IMG/VR virus record: IMGVR_UViG_3300044621_000540
Location: 1 to 21,472 of that record
Length of the DNA: 21,472 bases
Origin: a virus
Reading direction: 5' to 3' (one strand)
The position numbers were made by a program, and so were the translations under genes. Below are positions 6,319-14,400 of the stretch, piece by piece. Numbering within the stretch: the first letter of the stretch is position 1; the number at the start of each line of letters is the position of its first letter. The notes below the pieces were generated by a model. That model did not search any database. It had not been told where the DNA came from and was given only the letters and a program-made list of their open reading frames with translations.

Positions 6319-8409
6319 ATGCCCACCGTCCCGACCACCTTCGTCCCGCAAGTCACCCCGCCCGGAGGTGGTGACATCGGCCAGTACCAGGCTCCCGCCG
6401 TGGAGCCCATGCGCAACTACACGGGCGAGCAGGTCCAGCAGTTCGGACAACAGTTGACCCGCGCAGGCATGACGGCGTTCAGCATCGGCGATGCGATGCA
6501 GGACCAGATTGACGAGGCCGCTGCCAAGGAAAGCGACGTCGCATTCCTGCAACAGGCCAACGAGATCATGCGTGGCCAGAACGGCTACCTGAACACCGCC
6601 GGCAAGGACGCCGAAACGTCATACGTCAGCGTCAACGAGCAATTGATTCAGGCCGGACAGGCGAGCATGGACCGCCTGAACGAGGGCCAGAAGCGGCTCT
6701 ATCAGAACGTCCTCGCCCGCAACATGATGACATTCCAGGCGCAGGTGCAGACGCACCGCGACCAGCAGGTCAAGGTCTACGCTGGGAACGAGGCCACCGC
6801 CCGAGCCAACCAGTACGTCAACCTTGCCATTCAGGACTACAAGGAGCGCGATGCCGTCACGACCGACGGGTTACCGACTGGCGCATACAACACGAATCTG
6901 GGCGTGGCGCTCAACGAGATCCGCACCGTGGGTCGTCTGCGCGGCTACGCCGAGGACAGCGCCCAGATGCGCGAACTAGAGAACGCGGTTTACACGCAGG
7001 CTGCGCAGGGCGTCGTGAACCGACTGATGATGGACAGCCAGTATCAGGACGGGCTCGACTACGTGCGCAAGCAGTTGGAGCTCAACCGAATCGATCCGGC
7101 CAAGGGTGACGCGATGATTGCATCGCTTGACGCCAACCGCAAGCGTCAGATGGTGGACGAGTTGACTACGAATATCCGCACGACCGGGGTGCTGGACACG
7201 CCCGCCGGCACGGGGAACTTCGACCAGATCATCGAGAACGGTCGCATCAACGTCGATGGCAAGGGCGTGAACATCGAGGCGCCCCCAGGCGCTCCCGTCA
7301 ACGCTCCGGCCAACGGCACCGTCACGAGCGTCGATGTCAATACGGTCACGATTGAAACGATCGACGGAACCACCATGACGTTTGACAACGTCGCTGTGTT
7401 TGGGATGCTGGCTGAAGGGCAAACGGTCAACCGTGGCGAGCCAATCGGTATGGTCGGTAAGTACGATGCAGCCGAAGACGGCCTGTATCGCATCGGATAC
7501 ACCGCCACCCGCAACGGCGAGGCCATTGACCCGCGCAACCTGAACTCGCTTGACGACTCCGACCGAGACGAGGCACGCCGACCGCTGACGCTGCGCGATG
7601 CTCTGACCGTGGCCGAGCGCATTCAGGACCCCGAGGTCCGCAAGCAGGTGCAGTCGAACTTGCGCACGCAGTTCGCGCAGGAGGACGCGCTGGTCAAGCA
7701 GGAATACCGTGAACGATTGGATGCGATCACCGAGTTCTTGGCGGTCCCCGGGAACACCGTCGGCAAGATTCCGCCTGCACTATGGGGTGGGTTGAAGAAG
7801 AGCGATCAGAACCAATTGCTAAGTGGGCAAAGGGAAATCGACGAACTCGGTGTCATGGAGGAGATTGCCCGTGACCCGAGCGTGTTGACGGTCGATTACT
7901 TGGACAAGAACCGCAATCGCCTGACGCCAGGCACGTACGTCAAGTTGTTGAAGGACACGGCGGACCCGAGCAAGATGGCGCAGGCTTCGGTCGATGCTGA
8001 CCAGTTGGAATCAACGCTGGTGCGCAATGGGCTTGACACTCTGGCGTTTCCGATTTCCAAGGACAAGGATCAACTGCGTGCAAGCCTGCTGTTCCGCGAC
8101 AACGTCAAGCAGGCCATTTCGTACGAGCAGACACGACTTGGTAGGTCGCTGAACCGTGATGAGAAGCAGCAAGTCATCGACACGTTGCTGCTGGACCGTG
8201 CGTTTGACGAGTACGGCGAAAGCAATGTCATCGCAGCCATGACACCAGAACAGGCATCTGAGGCATACGCCGACATCGTGGCCGAGATTCCCAAGAAACT
8301 GCAAGAACAAATTCGCGAAGTAATGAAGGCCAGAGGACAGGCGATCAACGAAGCCAACATGGCGATCTTGTACTTGGAGTATCAGCGAGAGCAAAAGGCA
8401 AAGCCATAA
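6319..8409 (+). CDS. Internal virion protein, T7 gp15-like, with a degenerate M23 domain
   Basis: This 696-residue protein is largely helical, with Gln/Asp/Arg-rich segments before residue 300 and after 420, as expected of a tube-forming ejection protein that spans the periplasm. Residues about 305-410 form a different, beta-rich unit that follows the LytM/M23 peptidase pattern (APPGAPVNAPANGTVTSV, then GQTVNRGEPIGMVGK, then RNGEAIDPRNL). None of the family's zinc ligands is kept, so it should not cut peptidoglycan. TGAGGTA overlapping the previous stop serves as ribosome binding site. The stop TAA overlaps the next ATG by one base (TAATG), so the giant protein is probably made by coupled reinitiation. 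The gp15 role is inferred from position and composition. Confidence 0.75.
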   Translation: MPTVPTTFVPQVTPPGGGDIGQYQAPAVEPMRNYTGEQVQQFGQQLTRAGMTAFSIGDAMQDQIDEAAAKESDVAFLQQANEIMRGQNGYLNTAGKDAETSYVSVNEQLIQAGQASMDRLNEGQKRLYQNVLARNMMTFQAQVQTHRDQQVKVYAGNEATARANQYVNLAIQDYKERDAVTTDGLPTGAYNTNLGVALNEIRTVGRLRGYAEDSAQMRELENAVYTQAAQGVVNRLMMDSQYQDGLDYVRKQLELNRIDPAKGDAMIASLDANRKRQMVDELTTNIRTTGVLDTPAGTGNFDQIIENGRINVDGKGVNIEAPPGAPVNAPANGTVTSVDVNTVTIETIDGTTMTFDNVAVFGMLAEGQTVNRGEPIGMVGKYDAAEDGLYRIGYTATRNGEAIDPRNLNSLDDSDRDEARRPLTLRDALTVAERIQDPEVRKQVQSNLRTQFAQEDALVKQEYRERLDAITEFLAVPGNTVGKIPPALWGGLKKSDQNQLLSGQREIDELGVMEEIARDPSVLTVDYLDKNRNRLTPGTYVKLLKDTADPSKMAQASVDADQLESTLVRNGLDTLAFPISKDKDQLRASLLFRDNVKQAISYEQTRLGRSLNRDEKQQVIDTLLLDRAFDEYGESNVIAAMTPEQASEAYADIVAEIPKKLQEQIREVMKARGQAINEANMAILYLEYQREQKAKP
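7231..7548 (+). other. Degenerate LytM/M23 peptidase domain (zinc ligands lost)
   Basis: Within the 696-residue protein, aligned by eye to the usual M23 motifs. The HxGxD motif reads G314-K-G-V-N318. The middle His of the 'Y.HL' motif is N357. The final HLHF motif reads R391-I-G-Y394. The structural parts are kept: 'P.G.PV.A...G.V', 'GQ.V..G..IG..G' and 'NG..IDP'. It is therefore probably a folded but inactive LytM-type domain, perhaps binding murein or acting as a structural collar. Confidence 0.65.
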
Positions 8410-11400
8410 TGCAGAACGAAGACACGCCATCGGAAGTCAATCCGTTCTTTGCCATTGCCGAACGGATGTCGAAGCCGCCGTCGTCTCCGACCATGCCGAC
8501 CGACAATCCGTTCATGGACTTGGCGCCGTCGGTGAGCACTGTGTCGCAGCCGCCAGCGATTGGGTCGTTGTCAGCCGTCGCAGGCATCAACCCCGACCAG
8601 GCGGCAGAGGCCACGAAGTTGGGCACGCCTTTGGGAATTGGACAGGATCTGGCGCTGCGCAACATGGACGAGCTGCGCCGGCGGTCGATGGTCGCCAGCG
8701 TGCAACGCAGCGGGATGTTGCAGAACAACCCCCGCCTTGCGCAATCGCTGCTTGACCCGGTGTTCGCTGCACAGGCGCACGACGATTTGGACTCGTTGAA
8801 CGCAACGTCAAACCTGTTCTACAAGGTTGCATCGGGCATCTTTGAAACACGGGCAGCCCTGCTCGGCGGCTGGGAACGTGGGTTCGGCACGGTTGAACGC
8901 GGTGAACTGCAATCGCGGAAGATTTTTGGTTCGGCAACTCCACTCGATGTTGCGCGTTTGGAATATCTCGAAAAACGTCTAGGCGACATGCCGCCGGGCG
9001 GCGTTGTGAGCATGACGGCTGAAGTCGTTGCCCAACAGTTGGCAACCGCTAGGTCTGTTGGCACGACGGCCCTGATTGGCGCTGCTGGGGGCGCAGCGTT
9101 TGGTGGCGGTGTGCCGGGTGCCGTAGCAGGGTTTCTTTCGTTTGGTGCAGCCGGTCTCATGGCGACCACTACGCAGACTGAGGCTGGCAACCTGTATGGC
9201 GACATGGTTGCCGAGGGTGTCGATCCCGACACGGCAAGATATGCAGCACTGACTGGCGGGTTGCTGAACGGCATCATCGAACTGGCCGGCGCCAAGATCG
9301 CCGCGGCCCCATTCAAGGCGTTGGCATCCAAACTTATGAAGGATGCCGTGAGTTCTGCCATTGCCAAGCCCACGACTCGCGCAGCGATGGCAATTGCAGG
9401 CAAGGAATACGCCAAGCAGGTTGGCACGGAAACCGCCGAGGAAATCGGTCAGGAACTTGTCGCCATTACCAGCGAGGAACTTGCCAAGGCATTTGACGGC
9501 GTCGATAGCGAAATGTCGTTGAAGAAGGCGATGTCGCGCATTGTTGACGCTGGCATTGCAGGATTCCAAGGCAGCCTCGTGTTGGGTGGTATCGGCCCGA
9601 CCGCGAACTTCGTCGTTGACGTCAAGCGTGCAGACGCCGTCGCCAAGCAGCAGGAGTTCTTCGACGGCCTGGACGCAGCCAAGAGGGACGGAAAGCTTCC
9701 CAAGCGCAACCTCGACGCATACGAGGGTTTCCTCGCCCGGCAGGCCAAGGGTACGACCGCCGACACGGTTTACGTTGAGGCCGAGGCTGCGGCCCAAGTT
9801 CTCGCGCAAAGCGGACTGAGCGTTACGGAACTTGAGAAGGTGCTGCCCGGCATCCGCGAACAGTTGCAGAACGCGCTCGAGAACGGCGGTGACATCACGA
9901 TTCCGACGGCGGTCTACGGAGCCAAGTTGTCGGGCACGCAGCTTGGTGACGCGCTGCGCCCGCATATGCGCCTGAGCCCGGAGGCTATGAGCGTTGCGCA
10001 GGCACAGGAGTTCAGCCGTAAGCGCGATGCGTTGCGTCAGGAAGCCCAGGCGGCTCTAGCCGAGCGGCAGGAAGCAGACGCCGCGTTTGTGGAGTCTGCC
10101 CAGAAGGTAGAGACGACCGTGGCCGAGCAGTTGCGCCAGACGGGCATGCAGGACATTGAGGTCCGCGCCAATGCTGAGCTGTTCCGCGACCTCGCCGTGA
10201 CGCAGGCTGCGCGTATGGGAATCACGCCGGAGCAGTTCTACGAGCGATACCCGTATCGTGTTCGCGGCCCCCAGGCGGTGCAGGGGGGTCGAGTTCCGGA
10301 GGCGGCGGCTGTTGAAACGCCCATTGGCGACGAGCAGATCAATCTGATTCAAACGGAAATGGCACCTGCGACAGTTCAAGTGCAACAGGCAATTGATGCC
10401 AAGGCTATCGACGAGAAGCAGGGAAAGCAGGCTAAGGATTCGTTGCGCCGGATCAGCCGCGCAATTGAGAACAAGAACGCTGGTGAACTTGCGGCTGCTG
10501 TCTATACGGCAAAGACACGGAACATACCGCAGTTGGCAAAAGTCATTGCCGCTGCCGATAAAACGTTGGCGAGCCTAAGCGTTGAGGTTGTCGATCCGGT
10601 TGGCATGGAGTATTTGGAAGGAACAACAGAGTTGGAAGTCGTGGCGTTTGAGCCTTATCAGGAAGGGCAAACCAACGAAGCAACCCATGTTGTCCGCACG
10701 CTTCAACCGATTGTGCGCCAAAATGGTCAGATCATCCAACGCGGCCAAGTTGTGGTGCGCGAGGGCAGTCCTCAATACCTTGCACGCCAAGAGCAAGTGC
10801 AAGAAGCCAAGAAGGCGGAAATGCGTGCACGGCTTGTCGGTGCGCAGCAGCCTCTTGAGCAGGCGGCCCGCATCGACGCCGACTACCTCGACGCCGTCGA
10901 GCGCGGCGACATGGAGACGGCGCAGCGCATGGTGGACGAGGCTGCGAGGGCCAGTGGGTACACAATTCCCGTGTACCACTTCACAAGGTCAGATGAGCCA
11001 TTCACATCGTTCGATCTTGCGCGGATGCAAAGTGGACCAGGCATTTGGCTCACCAGCTCGCCAGAGGGTTGGTATGGCCGGCGAATGGATCTTTATCTCA
11101 ATCCCGGCAAGATCAAAAACGTCAAGTCACAGTTCGATAGAACATGGCGCGAGGGGGAGTTGAGTATTGAGGGAATTCTTGAGGGCGATCTGGAAACAAT
11201 CTCGCAACAGAACATCAATACCCTTCGCAACACCAAAGATTACGATTCGACGTTCTATGTAGCGACCCGTCCCGAACAGGTGAAGTCTGCCGACCCGGTT
11301 GTGTACGACGAGGCCGGCAACGTCGTCCCGCTCTCGCGCCGCTTCGACATCACAAGCCCCAAGGTGTTTGAGCAGGCGGCGATGTTTGAGCAGGCTCCCG

Positions 11401-14400
11401 TTAGCCCAGGCTTCTACTCCGCGCTCGCCAAGTCAGTCGATGCCATCGACGCCAAGAGCCTTGCGCCGTCCGGGTGGAAGGAGCGGATCAAGGGACTCGT
11501 CAACAAGGGCGAGGTCAAGCAGGACGAGGTTGACTGGAGCGGCCTGACGGACTGGCTCGACATGCAGGAGGGCAAGGTCACGAAGGAGGCCGTGGCCGAG
11601 TTCCTCAAGAACAACGGCGTGCGCGTGGAGCGCGTGCAGCTTGGAAAGACGTTTTCGGGTTTGGTCAAAGAATTGACCACTGAGTACGACCGCGCCGACG
11701 CCGAGTTTCAGGCTGCAAAGGAAGCAAGGAGACTTGCATCCGAGGGTGCAGACGATGTTGCGCTCAATGCCGCAGAAGATCGATTTATTCAAGCACGGCG
11801 AGCTAGAGCCGAGGTGTCTAACCGACTTTCAGAGGCAGAAACGGCTGCTAATACTCCAAGCGGCGAAACGAAATTCGGCCAATACACGCTCCCAGGCGGC
11901 ACGAACTACCGCGAGGTGCTGATTACGCTTCCCCAGATTGATCGAGTCATTGCTGAAACAGCTGAAACATTGCTGAAACGCGGTTGGAAAGTAGAACAAA
12001 CATACGACGAGCTATATGACGTTACCAACGCATTTATTTACGACGAGAAAGGCAATCGTGTAACTGCCGTTTCAAATCGTCGCGGACGTTATTCCGATGC
12101 CGATCTTTTGCGGGAACAAGCCGTATTGCGACGTCAACGTCAACAACGAGTTTCCAAACAACAAACTTATAAAAGTCCGCATTGGAACGATCCAAACGTT
12201 CTTGTCCACTTCCGACTGAACGACCGCGTCGATGCGGAAGGCAAGCGCGTGCTATTCGTTGAGGAGATTCAGAGCGACTGGGGGCAGGCTGGGCGAAAGA
12301 AGGGTTTCAAGGGCCGCATGACCGTTGCCCAAATACAAGAGGCAGCAGATCAAGATCGACGGCGTTTTTATTCAGGTATGGGCGACATGTCGCAAGAAGA
12401 ATGGTCTGCGCTGTCAGAGCGCGTGCGGCAATGGGACGAACAAGAGAATGCCGCGAAGTTTGCTGTTCCGCTTGCTCCGTTCGTCGAAACCACGGACGGC
12501 TGGCTCAACCTCGGCCTGAAGCACATCCTGCTTGAGGCTACGCAGGGCAACTACGACCTCGTGGCGTTCGTCAATGGCGAGCAAAGCGCCAAACGCTACA
12601 ACCTAAGCAAGCAGGTTCGCGAGATTTCGTGGACCGGATACGACTCGCGTGGCGCGACAAAGTTGGTCACCATCACGCCGCTTCAAGGAAATCTTATTGA
12701 GATTCCAATTGATGATCGTGGCGTTGCCGTTTCCACCGGAAGCCAGTTCGATGGCAAGCCGCTTGACGAGATTTTGCCGAAAGAAATTGCCGAGCAGGTC
12801 ATGGCAGAGCGCAGCGGCGACATCCGAGGCGACAACCTGAAGATCGGCGGTAAGGGGATGCTTGAGTTCTATGACAAGATCGTCCCGGCAGCGATTACCA
12901 AACTCCTCAAGAAGTACGGCGGTGAAAAACTCGGTGCAATTGCAACACCTGTTCCAATAAAGACGCTAAAAACCGGACAATTCAATTTTCAAAACCAAGA
13001 AGATGCTGACGCGTTTTTTAATCAACTAGACATCTTGGGGTTTCGACAGCTTGGTGCGCCACTTACTTGGCGTAAATTTGATCGACCTGGTGTTGGATTC
13101 GCAAGTGTTGATGCTGAGACGTATGCCATATTCAGTAGAACTGCAGCCGAATTTGGCGGAATTGAGCAAATCAAAAAAGTTGAGCGCATTGAGTCGGTAC
13201 CACAGCAGCAGCCTAGTTTCACCGTCACGCCAGAGATGGTAAAGAAGTTGGAGTCTGGCCTTCCGCTATTCCAAGCGGCCCGCGCCCCACGTGGTGACTT
13301 CGACCCATCCAAGCTGATGACAACGCTCCGCGAGGGGCGTGACTTCAGCACATTTGCGCACGAGACAGCGCACTTCTACCTGACCATCCTTGCCGACATC
13401 GCCCGCAGCGCCACAGGGCCGGAGCAGACGAAGGCGGACATGGACGCCCTGTTGTCGTGGTTCGGGATTGAAGGAGCCACGCCGGCGGAACGTTTGGCGA
13501 AGTGGTCGAGCCTGACCATTGACCAGCAGCGCCAGTACCACGAGCAGTTCGCGTACTCGTTTGAGATTTACCTGCACGAGGGCAAGGCGCCGAGCGTGGA
13601 GATGCAGTCGCTGTTCAACCAGTTCGCCGCTTGGTTGAAGCGTGTGTACAAGTCGATCCGCGACGAATTGAACGCGACGTACAAGGCGCAGTTTGGTCGT
13701 GACCTGCCGATGATGAACAGCGAGATCCGGCTTGTCATGGACCGCATGCTGGCGACCGACGAGCAGATTGCCCGCGCCCAGGCCGTGCGTGGGATGAAGG
13801 TGATGTTCCAGACGCAGGAACAGAGCGGGATGCCGGATGCTGAATGGGCTGCCCTCAAGATCCTTGAGCAAGAAGCGACCGACGCGGCGACGGCGGAACT
13901 CACGAAGGCCACGCTCAAGGAGTTGCAGTGGTACGGCAACGCGCAGAGCAAGTACCTGCGCGAGATGCAATCCAAGCACGACCGCGCCCGCAAGGAGATC
14001 CGTGAGGAGGTTTCGGCTCAGGTGCAGTTGGAGCCTGTGTACCGGGCGATGGAACTGTTGAAGCGCGGGGTCGTGCGGTCAGATACGGGCGAGACGGCCA
14101 CCGCGGCTGGGATCTCCAAGCTCGATCTTGCGACCGTCAAGGCGATTATGCCGGCAGATTTCGACCCGGCCAGCCTGAAGTACGGCAAGTACGGCATGGT
14201 GCAGGAAGGCGGTCTGCACCCCGACATTGTGGCCGATGTGTACGGGTTCGGCAGCGGCGTGGAACTCATCAACGCCCTGCTCGCCGCCAAGCCCATCAAG
14301 GACGAGATCAACGCCCGCACCGACCAGCGGATGCTGGACGAGAACTCCGACCTGGCGACCCCGGAGGCCCGTCAGGCAGCCGTGGACATGGCGATCCACA

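Noticed and set aside
8979-9965. A 328-codon minus-strand frame and several others opposite the giant gene
   Set aside because: Long antisense frames are expected opposite GC-rich coding DNA. The plus frame has recognisable domains through the same bases, and the antisense proteins show none.
11367-11394. Direct repeat of TTTGAGCAGGC, 17 bases apart
   Set aside because: It encodes a repeated FEQA motif in a low-complexity linker after the ADP-ribosyltransferase-like domain; no sign of a mobile-element footprint.
11952-11979. Three copies of GCTGAAAC within 28 bases
   Set aside because: Too short and too close for a CRISPR array or binding-site cluster. It encodes AETAETLLK in frame inside the giant gene and is best seen as local slippage.
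13014-13019. Run of six T followed by A, a possible slippery site
   Set aside because: The bases are read as TTT-TTT-AAT, so the phase does not fit X-XXY-YYZ slippage. The frame also continues with recognisable domains on both sides.
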